A stretch of 64,000 nt of DNA, taken from positions 2,011,828-2,075,827 of the forward strand of contig NC_134903.1 in the NCBI RefSeq assembly GCF_041734735.1, written 5' to 3'. This DNA is from Babylonia areolata. Its lineage: Eukaryota > Mollusca > Gastropoda > Neogastropoda > Buccinidae. A program made the translations under genes and the position numbers. The notes beneath the pieces were generated by a model. It did no database searches. It was given only the letters and a program-made list of their open reading frames with translations, and was not told where the DNA came from. Shown here one piece after another: positions 1 through 12,800 of this stretch; within the stretch, counting starts at the first letter, position 1, and each line of letters starts with the position of its first letter.

Positions 1-707
1 AAATGATGCATCAGTTCATTCTAACCCCACTCATCACACACACCCTCACCCCCCACCCCTCGTTTCTCGGACAGAGTCGGTAGCTTCTGGAGTCTGTGGG
101 ATCTTGGAGAGAATGTTCTCTCGCTCATTTCATTTTCTCTCTCTACTCTCAACTCTATGTCAGCATTAAAAAAAAAAAAGTGCACTCCAGTGTTTGTTAA
201 GTCTGGCTTTTGTTGGCACGGCGCCTGAATTCTGTTTTAAAGTGTGTTCGAATTGAACTACACTCCCACCCCCCACCTATTTTTTTGTGGGGGTTTTTTG
301 TTTATTTGTTTGTTAATCAAAAGCTTCTGTTAAATCAGAAGTTGTGACGTCCAGTCCTAACGGAGTATTTCAATATTTCTGCCATTTGTTGGCCATTTTA
401 TGACGGTGTAGTTCAGTGTGACTGTTCACCAGCTGAAATTAATTCTGGAAAGTTGAAAATGTTCGTGACTGTATTATCGTCACCTTTCCAGCCAAAACAG
501 GTTTTTTAAATCGCAACTAGTGTAAACCAGTATTCATATATTAAAGTGTGTTTTCAGTCTAATGATTGAGCACACGTGAAAAACGTGTCAGCTTCTGATT
601 CAGCCAGTGCTAGCCAGGGTGTTTGTTGTGTGCGTCACATGTCATTCAGTGTCAGACCAGACTTGCTGAAATAAATACACGAAGTGCAAAGGAGGACTTG
701 CTGGGAT
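1..707. other. Non-coding unit leader
   Basis: No credible coding sequence. It holds a homopolymer A run near 168-179, a C-rich patch near 265-277 and mixed AT-rich sequence. It is shared with 27861-28686 (unit 2, which carries an extra internal duplication) and 62416-63134 (unit 3). Confidence 0.6.
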
Positions 708-845
708 ATCATTGTGTGCTGAAGGAATGCACGTTTGTGTCTATATCTTCCTGTTTGTCTCTGTCTCTCCTAATCTGTGCACTGAAGGAATGAACGTTTG
801 TGTCTATATCTTCCTGTTTGTCTCTCACTGTCTCTCCTCATCTGC
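708..845. repeat. 63-bp minisatellite, short allele (about 2 copies)
   Basis: Units read roughly ctgaaggaatgcacgtttgt followed by a CT-rich half. Only about two copies are here, against about 16 in unit 2 and about 11 in unit 3. The second unit carries the variant gaatgaacg, also seen in unit 3 but not unit 2. Confidence 0.85.
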
Positions 846-2300
846 ATGCGTGTGTGCGTGCGTGTATATGTACATATGTACATGCAGTGCGACGTGGTGT
901 GTGTCACACACACCACACACACACACACACAAAGATTCAAAGAAATTTAATCCTGTTGCCCCTTTTGGGGTGTGGAGGATACAGTTACAACAAACTCATT
1001 GAACCACACAGTCATGGCAGACACAGAGAGACAGAAGCAGAAAGTGAGACGCTGGCGGAAGTGAAAGAGATAGTGAGAGAGACAGAGAGAAAGATAAACA
1101 GAGAAACTGTCCGACAAAAACAGAAAAGAGAAGAAAAGAAGACACACACACCGACACCCACACTTAGAGAAGGAAGCAGCGAAAGTGCGGACGATCTAAG
1201 GGAAACAACTACTTTATAGTAATTTAAAGTTGTCTAGAGTGACCTCCCATTAAAAAGGAATTTTGCCTCATTCACACCAAAAACAACAGACATAAGATTA
1301 TAAGATTAGTGACCAAACAAAACAAGGCTCAGACAGAACTATGAAATTTGATATCTGTTCACAAAATGTTTGTACCCTGTCATTCAAGCAGCCAGACTTA
1401 TGTTCTAGCTGTGTGCACGCCTAATATATCTGTGTTTCCAACACCAGCTGAAAACTGATCAGAATTACCGGGTATTTGACATGCATATTTGATACAACCA
1501 ACTGGGATTACAACATGCACATTTTATCTTCTGCATTCAAACACCAGCAGGTCAACTTGGGAGACAGAATACACACAAAAAATTCACATCATTGTAAATA
1601 AATCAATGATTTGTTTGTAATATTTATTTCTCACTCAATCAAGGCAATATTGGAGTAATATATCCCACAATGAATCATATATATCCCACAATGAATCAAT
1701 AATGTTATCAACAGATCCAATAAATACTGGTACATCCATAAGAATCGATTATCCAATTAAAAAAAAACTGCTCTTATCACTTAAATCTTTATAAAAACAC
1801 ATCATCTTATCAGTCATCTTTAAATATAATCATAAGACAAAATCTATCCCAAAAACAAATCGTGGTAAATTAAACAATTTCTTCAGTTCCTGATGTACAC
1901 GTGAATGAATGGCTCCATACACACAGGCATTAATATCACGCCTTAATTTTGTTCTCTTCTGTCAAACATAGAAATGAAATAAAAGACATCATACATTTAC
2001 ACCCCCACACATGATAAAACCAGGTCATTTTATGTACTGACAACAATAACCAACAAATAAACAATGAATTGCGCATATATGTGTGCATATTTAAGATAAA
2101 ACATCTCTTGGAAAAATATCATTTCCAGCCATATCAAGTTCAATCACAGATAATTAAATGCATGTATATAAGTACAGCACAAATCATTGTTAACACCTTT
2201 GTTTTATTCTTGTTGCTGCCCTGTCTTCCACACTGTTCAAATGGCATCAGACAACTGTCAATGTTGTGTCCCCACAAGGCCACACACCGGAGAAGGCCCT
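846..2300. other. Non-coding region, GA-rich then AT-rich
   Basis: After a short CA tract (908-931) there is a purine-rich stretch of GAGA type at about 1020-1150, then AT-rich sequence to 2300. The open frames here are low-complexity and end without domain signals. A paired repeat of tatatcccacaatgaatca lies near 1660-1700. I see no gene. Confidence 0.5.
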
Positions 2301-2530
2301 GCGCTGTTGAGCCTGTATGATGTCTGTGTGATGTTGGAAAATGTGTCTCTGATACTTTGTATGCCTGTAGGATGCTTGTGTGTTGTGTGATGTGATGGGA
2401 AAATTGTCACTGATACTTTATATCACTGTTAGATGCTTTATGTGATGTGTTAAAAATGTGTCACTGATACTTTATGAGACTGTAAGATGCTTATGTGATA
2501 TGATGAAAAATGTGTCACTGATTCTTCTTT
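2301..2530. repeat. Degenerate minisatellite, about 65 bp, about 4 units
   Basis: Units share the core gtgtcactgatactttat followed by tgatg/gatgc steps. The same array is in unit 2 at about 31165-31385. Confidence 0.6.
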
Positions 2531-3530
<1,000 letters not shown>

Positions 3531-3718
3531 ACTCCAGACTGTTCCAGGTACTGTAGGGTCCATTGTTTTTTGCTGTTGCTGTTGATCAAAGACCAGATGT
3601 ATGGTACATTCGTGTTGGAAGAATCGGCCGAACGTTCAATCATAACACGAAATCTGTGTGTGCATGACGAAGACAAGGTGTCCCAGCTTGCCCGCCAACA
3701 AGCCTCAAAATGCATACC

Positions 3719-3846
3719 AGCCGCCATGGCCAAGTGGTCAGTGTCGCAGACTATGACTGGGAGGACATTGGTTCGATCCCACATCGGAGGTGGTGATTTC
3801 CTGCCCGTGGCCGGCACGTGCTCAGAATTGAGTGTGCTGTGGGCTC
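3719..3846 (+). repeat. tRNA-derived SINE, family A (head)
   Basis: Pol III A-box-like tggccaagtgg at 3727-3737 and B-box ggttcgatccc at 3770-3780, followed by the family body (tgcccgtggccggc, then gagtgtgctgtgggct). The same family lies in minus orientation at 20980-21196 and 54236-54615. It runs directly into LINE-derived sequence at about 3850. Confidence 0.75.
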
Positions 3847-3859
3847 GTTTCTCTCATCC

Positions 3860-5950
3860 TCTCTCGCCTTCACTATTGACTGTAACTCTCTATTGTCTAG
3901 TTTGTCTCTTGACTACTGAATGTAACTCTATTGTCTGGTTTGTCTCTTGACTACTGACTATAACTCTCTATTGTCTGGTTTGACTCTTGACTACTGACTG
4001 TAACTCTCTTGTCTGGTTTGTCTCTTGACTACTGACTGTAACTCTCTATTGTCTGGTTTGACTCTTGACTACTGATTGTAACTCTATTGTCTGGTTTGTC
4101 TCTTGACTACTGACTGTAACTCTATTGTCTGGTTTGTCTGTTGACTACTGACTGTAACTCTCTATTGTCTGGTTTGTCTCTTGACTACTGACTATAACTC
4201 TCTATTGTGTGGTTTGTCTCTTGACTACTGACTGTTACTCTATTGTGTGGTTTGTCTCTTGACTACTGACTGTAACTCTCTATTGTCTGGTTTGTCTCTT
4301 GACTACTGACTATAACTCTCTATTGTGTGGTTTGTCTCTTGACTACTGACTGTTACTCTATTGTGTGGTTTGTCTCTTGACTACTGACTGTAACTCTCTA
4401 TTGTCTGGTTTGACTCTTGACTACTGATTGTAACTCTATTGTCTGGTTTGTCTCTTGACTACTGACTGTAACTCTATTGTCTGGTTTGTCTGTTGACTAC
4501 TGACTGTAACTCTCTATTGTCTGGTTTGTCTCTTGACTACTGACTATAACTCTCTATTGTGTGGTTTGTCTCTTGACTACTGACTGTTACTCTATTGTGT
4601 GGTTTGTCTCTTGACTACTGACTATAACTCTCTATTGTCTGGTTTGTCTCTTGACTACTGACTGTAACTCTATTGTCTGGTTTGTCTCTTGACTACTGAA
4701 TGTAACTCTCTATTGTCTGGTTTGTCTCTTGACTACTGAATGTAACTCTCTATTGTCTGGTTTGTCTCTTGACTACTGACTGTAACTCTATTGTCTGGTT
4801 TGTCTCTTGACTACTGAATGTAACTCTCTATTGTCTGGTTTATCTCTTGACTACTGACTGTAACTCTATTGTCTGGTTTGTCTCTTGACTACTGACTGTA
4901 ACTCTCTATTGTCTGGTTTGTCTCTTGACTGGTTTGTCTCTTGACTACTGACTGTAACTCTCTATTGTCTGGTTTGTCTCTTGACTACTGACTGTAACTC
5001 TCTCTTGTCTGGTTTGTCTCTTGACTACTGACTGTAACTCTCTATTGTCTGGTTTGACTCTTGACTACTGACTGTAACTCTCTATTGTCTGGTTTGTCTC
5101 TTGACTGGTTTGTCTCTTGACTACTGACTGTAACTCTCTATTGCCTGGTTTGTCTCTTGACTACTGAATGTAACTCTCTATTGTCTGGTTTGTCTCTTGA
5201 CTACTGAATGTAACTCTATTGTCTGGTTTGTCTCTTGACTACTGAATGTAACTCTCTATTGTCTGGTTTGTCTCTTGACTACTGACTGTAACTCTCCATT
5301 GTCTGGTTCGTCTCTTGACTACTGACTGTAACTCTCCATTGTCTGGTTTGTCTCTTGACTACTGACTGTAACTCTCTATTGTCTGGTTTGTCTCTTGACT
5401 ACTGAATGTAACTCTCTATTGTCTGGTTTGTCTCTTGACTACTGACTGTAACTCTCTATTGTCTGGTTTGTCTCTTGACTACTCAATGTAACTCTCTACT
5501 GTCTGGTTTGTCTCTTGACTACTGAATGTTACTCTATAGTTTGTTTTGTCGTTTGACTACTGAATGTAACTCTATAGTCTGGTTTGTCTCTTGACTACTG
5601 AATGTAACTCTCTATTGTCTGGTTTGTCTCTTGACTACTGAATGTTACTCTATAGTCTGGTTTGCCTCTTGACTACTGAATATAACTCTCTATTGTCTGG
5701 TTTGCCTCTTGCCTACTCAGTGTAACTCTCTATTGTCTGGTTTGTCTCTTGACTACTGACTGTAACTCTCTATTGTCTGGTTTGTCTCTTGACTGTTCAA
5801 TGTAACTCTATTGTCTGGTTTGCATCTTGACTACTGACTAACTCTCTATTGTCTGGTTTGCCTCTTGACAACTGAATGTAACTCTCTATTATATGGTTTG
5901 CCTCTTTACTACTCAATGTAACTCTCTATTGCCTGGTTTGCCTGTTTCAT
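3860..5950 (+). repeat. 2-kb minisatellite amplified from a LINE reverse-transcriptase segment
   Basis: About fifty units of roughly 37-42 bp with core ctattgtctggtttgtctct and gactactgactgtaactct. The core matches the single-copy LINE segment at about 15955-15995 that encodes [10 protein letters not shown]. The left flank (ctctcatcctctctcgcc) and right flank (tttcatccattcagtccctt) match the bases on either side of that segment in the LINE. The array therefore sits inside a CR1/L2-like LINE copy and grew from it. Confidence 0.85.
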
Positions 5951-6530
5951 CCATTCAGTCCCTTCAGTGCACACAAAACTCTGCTGCCGGACTTGTCCTC
6001 AGAAAGAATCTGAGCACATCACTCTTCAGTTGCAATATCTCCATTGGCTCCCTATCTCACACAGAATAAAGTATAAGATCAGTACTCCATGTTATAAATG
6101 TATTCACAAATCTGCCCCTTCCTATCTCTGTGGCTGCCTTCACCTCTACACTCCATCTCGCTCTCTACAATCGGCTTCGGATTCACTCTGTTTACGCATA
6201 CCCAGATTCAAACACTCCACTGTTGGCCGCCGTTCTTTCTCTGTCTCTGGACCTTGCATTTAGAATGAACTTCCTCTTTCGCTTCGTCAGGTCTTCGCAT
6301 TCAGCTCTTTCAAGTCTGGCCTTAAAACCCACCTCTTCCCAAGACAGCCTCTCTTCCCTACCTCTTCCTTGTCTTCAGTATTTTCCAGTTTAGAGTCATG
6401 CATGTGCGTGATTGACTGGTTTGAAAGCGCTTTGATTTGTCTCTGTATAAGATTCAGCGCCATATAAACACTACAACTACTTATCATTATCATCATCATT
6501 ATCATTATCATCATTATTATTATCATTAGA
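5945..6530 (+). mobile_element. CR1/L2-like LINE, 3' end
   Basis: Encodes the end of the reverse transcriptase, including the conserved stretch LHWLPISHRIKYKI and SAPSYLCG. An untranslated tail follows (ttaaaacccacctcttccca, then gaaagcgctttgatttgtct), ending in an ATC/ATT microsatellite near 6483-6527. The reading frame is interrupted; this is a fossil. It continues leftward into the minisatellite grown from the same element. Clade assignment rests on the motif style and microsatellite tail. Confidence 0.75.
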
Positions 6531-6544
6531 TGGGAAGAAGGAAC

Positions 6545-6725
6545 CATACAGTGCAGGGTCATCCACTTCATGGAGTCTTTGGGAGTGTGGCTCAAATTCC
6601 TGACCAACACTGCAGATGTGTGTATCTCTCAGTCTGGTGGACGCCAGGACAGGATAATGATGTGAAAAAGAAACAGTCTTGTCAGGTGAACCCAAACCTA
6701 AACGGGCCCCATGGCAACATCGTCA
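6545..6725 (+). repeat. SINE family A tail fragment
   Basis: The segment gtcatccacttcatggagtc through gaccaacactgc and ccccatggcaacatcgtcat is the sense version of the tail seen in minus orientation at 54236-54460. The tRNA head is missing here. Confidence 0.6.
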
Positions 6726-6789
6726 TCACCCCCGTCATCTGTCATAGTCGTCAAAATAATAGAAAACAAAATATAGGAAATTCTGTGCG

Positions 6790-6793
6790 CGTG

Positions 6794-6851
<58 letters not shown>

Positions 6852-6872
6852 CACACGCACACACACACACTG
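6790..6872. repeat. (CA)n microsatellite
   Basis: Imperfect CA/CG tract about 500 bp upstream of the protease homolog start. Confidence 0.9.
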
Positions 6873-7137
6873 CTACCCATGTCTGTCCCAGGTACTCTAT
6901 GGTCCATTGTTTTCTGCTGGTTGTTGTTGTTGTTGTTTTATTATTCTCCCAGCGGCGTCAGTACGCCAGCCCTTCAATCTGTCAGCCCATCATCACGACC
7001 ATCACGGCCCAAGCGTGGGGGATTCTATCAACACGGAGACCACGTGCTTGCTCCATCGCGTGGGGACAGTGATCGGCCAGAGCAGATAGCCCACGCCATC
7101 GTGACGAAGGTCCTGGCTTCAGCACGACTCTGCTCGG

Positions 7138-7145
7138 CATATAAC
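7138..7145 (+). promoter_or_regulatory. Possible TATA-like element upstream of copy 1
   Basis: catataac lies about 210 bp before the start codon, in the only unique, moderately GC-rich stretch upstream of exon 1 (about 6945-7349). The identical element is at 36662-36669 in unit 2. Proposed from position and sequence only; the transcription start is unknown. Confidence 0.3.
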
Positions 7146-7349
7146 CCGCGCCAGCATCCTTCTCCAGCAACGTCTCTTCTTCACTGAGCTAGCAGTAGCA
7201 GCAGTGCTAAGTGACTTGGACTTCTACAGCCGGGTGTGTATCTTCGTTGCTTGAACGAGAACAGCCAGCTACGAGGCGTCTCCTCCTCCAAAGTTTTGGG
7301 ATCGTTTTGTCCATTGACAGTAATTCGTTCAGTTCACCGCTCTTCCGCC

Positions 7350-7401
7350 ATGAGATCGCTGTGGTTTTCTGCTGCTGTCCTCCTGTCTGTGTGGGTCTGT
7401 G
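7350..7401 (+). CDS. Exon 1, copy 1: signal peptide
   Basis: Encodes [17 protein letters not shown] plus the first base of the next codon, then the donor gtgagt. The hydrophobic core at residues 4-16 fits a secretion signal. Phase 1 after the signal peptide is usual for S1 protease genes. The counterpart in unit 2 differs by one silent base (ctg/ctc). Confidence 0.85.
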
Positions 7402-7419
7402 GTGAGTAGGACAGGGCTA

Positions 7420-7496
<77 letters not shown>

Positions 7497-9622
7497 AAAG
7501 AGAGGGGGAGAGAGAGATACAGACAGACGGACAGAGAGACAGAGACAAAGACAGTGAGATACAGAAAGAGAGATACAGAGCAGTTGAATGAGCCGAAATC
7601 TTTTTTTTTCTGTTTTAATTGATTGAAGCAGACAATAAAATATTGAATTGATGTAAGGCCCGACCAGCACTTTGGGGTTTATCGTGGGTCAGGCACCAGT
7701 TTCCTTTAACAATAAACAGGGAGGGGACCAACTTCCTTTAACAATAAACAGGAAAAAGAGAAAAAGAAAGAAAAGCAGATGTGTTGAATGAATGGGTTGG
7801 TCCACAGGCTTTAGCGCCTCCTGGAAACAGAGACAGAAATTGTGCCCACCTAGGGCCGTATTCAAGACAACAGTCATTTTACCTCAGGGCAAGTTATCTT
7901 CGACATGGTACAGACCCATGGGTATAGTTTAACATGAAGGTTAAATTATCTTCATATTCAAGACATGCACTGTGCACTCAGGCAGCTAAACCATCGTCAA
8001 TGATTAAAATCCCGGTGATTCCCTTCTGTGCATGTTCTTTTACTTCGCACAGCACCACAGTTCAGACCAGTCAGAGAGTTCGCAAAACACGTGCTATCCG
8101 CAAAGCACGCCTGTTTTCCCTCAACAAAAACACAAAAGGATCCGTCATATTTACCTCTGCTTCGTGGGCAGTCACCTTTGGCAGATAGTAATGGTAAATT
8201 GCCTGTGGGTTTTTTGACCCGTGGGTAGGCTCTCGTGTTCCTGAATACCGGATACTGCTTACAAGTTTGCCTTGCCTCAGGCAGATTACCCGCAGGTACA
8301 CATTTACCCGTGGACACGATGGACTCTTGAATACGGTCCCTAACGGGAGTCTGCCATCCCAGTCAAAGACCTTCCATTCATTGCTCAAAATCTTCTTCAG
8401 AGAAATGATGATAGGAATTCAAAGAAACACCATGATTTTTTTTAAAAGGAGTGAAAGGTCTTTGCAAACTCTACAGTTATAAGTCCAAGGATTTAACTAT
8501 TGTTTTATATTAGGTAAGCCATTGGTCGACTGGATTCTTAACTCAGTGTGACATAAGTGGTTTGCTCTGTATCCCGGCTGCTTTGGAAGAAAGAGTTCAA
8601 AGTCATTTGAATAATTCAGTATTTATATGGAGTTCCAAAGTATAGACATATAAATCCATCATGGACTGCTTTTTTGAAGTCATTGGATTATGACTTTTCT
8701 GGGTTTGATTGAGAACACTAGACTTGAACATTTTGCCACAGGGGATGCTAGTTCACTGCCAATGTCGGGATGTCTGAGGACTCCACAGGGTACATAAATG
8801 CAGTCATATCAGGCATATAACTGGTTCTCTCCCTCAGAGAGAATTCAAATGGCCCCCAACTGCAGTCTGTGAAGGATGTCGGTCATCAATTTCACATTTC
8901 CCTTTTTTTTTATACAATATATATCGTTGCCATGTTATTTGAATATCGGAAGGGTTGTTTGGTTGTTATCTGCGCTTGTTTTCCTTCACTGTCAGTATAT
9001 CCTTAATTTCGTCAGCCAGTGGTGGATAGCATCTCTTCGGAGATCTTCACTATTTGTATATCCTTAATTTCGTCAACCAGTGGTGGATAGGATCTCTTTG
9101 GAGATCTTCACTATCAGTATATCCTTAATTTCGTCAACCAGTGGTGGATAGCATCTCTTTGGAGATCTTCACTATCAGTGTATCCTTAATTTCGTCAACC
9201 AGTGGTGGATAGCATCTCTTTGGAGATCTTCACTATCAGTGTATCCTTAATTTCGTCAACCAGTGGTGGATAGCATCTCTTCGGAGATCCAAGTAAAGTC
9301 TGCTGTACACGACACTTTACCGGAGTCAGTGCTGTTTGGCTGTCAATGCTGACCACCGTGCTCAGTATACTTCTTCTTCTTCTTTCTTCCTTCTTCCTTC
9401 GTGGGCTGCAACTCCCACGTTCACTCTAATGTACACGAGTGGGCTTTTACGTGTATGACCGTTTTTACCCTGCCATGTAGGCAACCATACTCCGTTTTCG
9501 GGGGTGTGCATGGTGGGTATGTTCTTGTTTCCATAACCCACCTAACGTTGACAAGGATTACGGGATCTTTAACGTGCGTATTTGATCTTCTGCGTGTGTA
9601 TAAACATATATATACGTATGTA

Positions 9623-9681
<59 letters not shown>

Positions 9682-9842
9682 AGAGAGAGAGTAAGAGAGA
9701 CAGAGAGAGAGGGTGAAACGGGGGCACAGATATAGAGACAGAGACAGAGAGAGAGAGAGGTGTCTTTCTGTCCTTGTACACGTCTGCTTTACGTCTCCAC
9801 GTGTGTGTGTGGATGTGTGTGTGTTGTGTGTGTGTATTTGTG

Positions 9843-9876
<34 letters not shown>

Positions 9877-12800
9877 CAGACGTCAGCACAGCCCCAGCCA
9901 GTATGGAGAAGGAGGAGGACAGGTTCCTGGGAGGGTATTCCATCATGGAATTCCTCTTTTACCCGTTCTATGTGGAGGTGTTTTATGGCCCCAACCACCA
10001 TTGTCATGGCGTCCTCTATGACGAAAGCACCGTCATCACAGTGGCTCACTGCTATGACAATGTGTACGCTGCTCTACCTCTCGTTCTAGCTGTTGTTGTT
10101 CTTCTTCTTCTCCTTCTTCTTCTTCTTCGTCTTGTTGTTGTTCTTGTTGTTGTCGTTGTTGTTCTTCTTCTTCTTGAATAGCAGTTTCTGTACTAAATGC
10201 ATCACATTTTTAAAATAACCATAGATATATATATTCTAATTTAACACATCAATTAAGAAATATTAGTTCCAAAATAAAAACTCCAAATGCAACAATGGAA
10301 ATTTGTTTTTAAAAAAAACGTGGATGTGCAAATATACAAAGATAAAATTAGAAAACATAACTAATGTTGAATGTGCAAAGAAAAAAGAAAGTACATTGCT
10401 TCGTGCCCAGTGACACATGAGGTCGTCACCAATGATGCCCACTGTGACACATGAGGTCACCAATGATGCCCACTGTGACACATGAGGTCGTCACCAATGA
10501 TGCCAACAGTGACACACGAGGTCGTCACCAATGATGCCCACTATGACACATGAGGTCACCATTGATGCCCACTGTGACACACGAGGTCGTCACCAATGAT
10601 GCCCACTGTGACACATGAGGTCACCATTGATGCCCACTGTGACACATGAGGTCGTCACCAATGATGCCCACTGTGACACACGAGGTCGTCACCAATGATG
10701 CCCACTGTGACACATGAGGTCGTCACCAATGATGCCCACTGTGACACATGAGGTCACCAATGATGCCCACTGTGACACATGAGATCACCAATGATGCCCA
10801 CTGTGACACATGAGGTCGTCACCAATGATGCCCACTGTGACACATGAGGTCGTCACTAATGATGCCCACTGTGACACATGATGTCGTCACCAATGATGCC
10901 CACTGTGACACATGAGGTCACCAGTGATGCCCACTGTGACACATGATGTCACCAATGATGCCCACTGTGACACATGAGGTCGTCACCAGTGATGTCCACT
11001 GTGACACATGAGGTCACCAGTGATGCCCACTGTGACACATGATGTCACCAATGATGCCCACTGTGACACATGATGTCGTCACCAATGATGTCCACTGCTG
11101 CCTGTCTGCTGCTTCGTGCTGTCTCGGCAGGCCTCCTCCATGTGTTGAACCCCTGAGCACCATGTCTCCTTTTGTTTTATCTATTGACTGATTGATTTAT
11201 TTATATTCATTTGTTCATCCACCTTTCTGTTTTATTTATGTCAATTATCATTTTATTATTTTCTAATACAGGCTATATTTTGTCTTGAACACCATGACAT
11301 TTCCTCTATATATGTGTGTGGTTCGTCCGTCGGGATCGACTAGGACCATCTAGTCATCCTGGGGGTGGTTGGGTTGGGCTCTGTGGGTGTGCAGATGACT
11401 GGTCAGGCCAATCCGCGCCCGGAAGGTTCTGACGCAGTGTGGACAGGGGATGGTGGCGGCTGTCGGGGACTTGCTGGCACTGCTTTTCCTGGCCTGTCTG
11501 TGTTGCTCTGCTGCAGCGATTCTGTTGGCCTCACAGGATTTGGCGCCTTTGTGGACAGCTGAACGCCACTTTGGTCTGTCCATTGCATTCAGCTCCCATG
11601 TGTCGTGGCTGATGTTGAAGGCCTTCAGAGAAGCTTTCAGAGTGTCTTTGAAGCGCTTCTTTTGGCCTCCATGGGAGAGCTTGCCATGTTGGAGTTCGCC
11701 GTACAGCAGTTTCTTGGGGAGCCGGTGGTCTGGCATGCGAACTACATGGCCTGCCCAGCGCAGCTGGGCCTGCATCAAGATGGTGTAGATGCTGGGCAAG
11801 TTTGCACGAGTGAGCACCTCTGTGTCAGGGATCTTCTCTTGCACTTTATGCCGAGAAGTTTTCTGAGGCTGGTGGTGTGGAAGTGGTTCAGCTTTTTGGC
11901 GTGGCGTTTGTAGACCGTCCATGATTCACATTCATAGAGCAGTGTGGTGAGAACTATGGCCTTGTATACTTTGAGCTTCGTCTCCAGGGTGATGCCTCTC
12001 CTGTTCCAAACGTTCTTATGGAGTCTGCCGAAGGCAGCGCTGGCTTTGGCGAGTCTGGCATTCACCTCGTCGTCGATGACAACTGTGCGAGAGAGTGTAC
12101 TGCCCAGGTATGTGAACTTGTCCACCGCATTCAGTCGTTGCCCGTTGATGAAGATGTTTGGTTCAACGTAAGGCTTTCCTGGAGCTGGCTGGTGCATCAC
12201 CTCAGTCTTCTTTGTGCTGATTGTGAGGCCAAGGTTGTCACAGGCAGCAGAGAACTTGTCGACGCTGTGTTGCATGTCAGCATCGGAGGCAGCGTTGAGA
12301 GTGCAGTCATCAGCAAACAGGAAGTCGTTGACGGTGTCTGTCCTCACCTTGGTTTTTGCTTGAAGCCTCCTGAGGTTGAAGAATGAGCCATCTGTGCTGT
12401 GGGGGAGTCGGTCGATGGCTTCATCATTGATGGTGGAAGGGCGGTTCAATATGCCGTCAAAGTGTTCAACCCATCTCTCAAGGATCCCGTCCTTGTCAGT
12501 GATTAGGGTAGAACCATCAGCACTGAGGAGTGGAGCAGATCCGGAGGTGGTGGGACCGTAGACTTCTTTCAGGCCGTTATAGAAGTTCTTCATGTCGTTC
12601 CTGTCTGCAAAGCCCTGGATCTCATCAGCTTTGTTGCTCAACCGGGAATCCTGCATCTGCCGCAGCTTCAGCTGGATGGTGCTGCGTGCGCTCTTCAGTA
12701 TGTCTTTCTTTGACTGTGACTTGGGATCTTCAATGTGAGCTCTGTAGGCTTGGCGTTTGTCTTCCAGTAGCTGCTTGATCTCAGTGCAGTTCTCATCAAA

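Noticed and set aside
7997-8388. Overlapping 60-106 codon frames on both strands
   Set aside because: They lie within the non-coding 488-bp MITE and have no domain.
10408-11096. CRISPR-like spaced direct repeats
   Set aside because: Units are contiguous and all parts repeat, so there are no unique spacers; the genome is eukaryotic.
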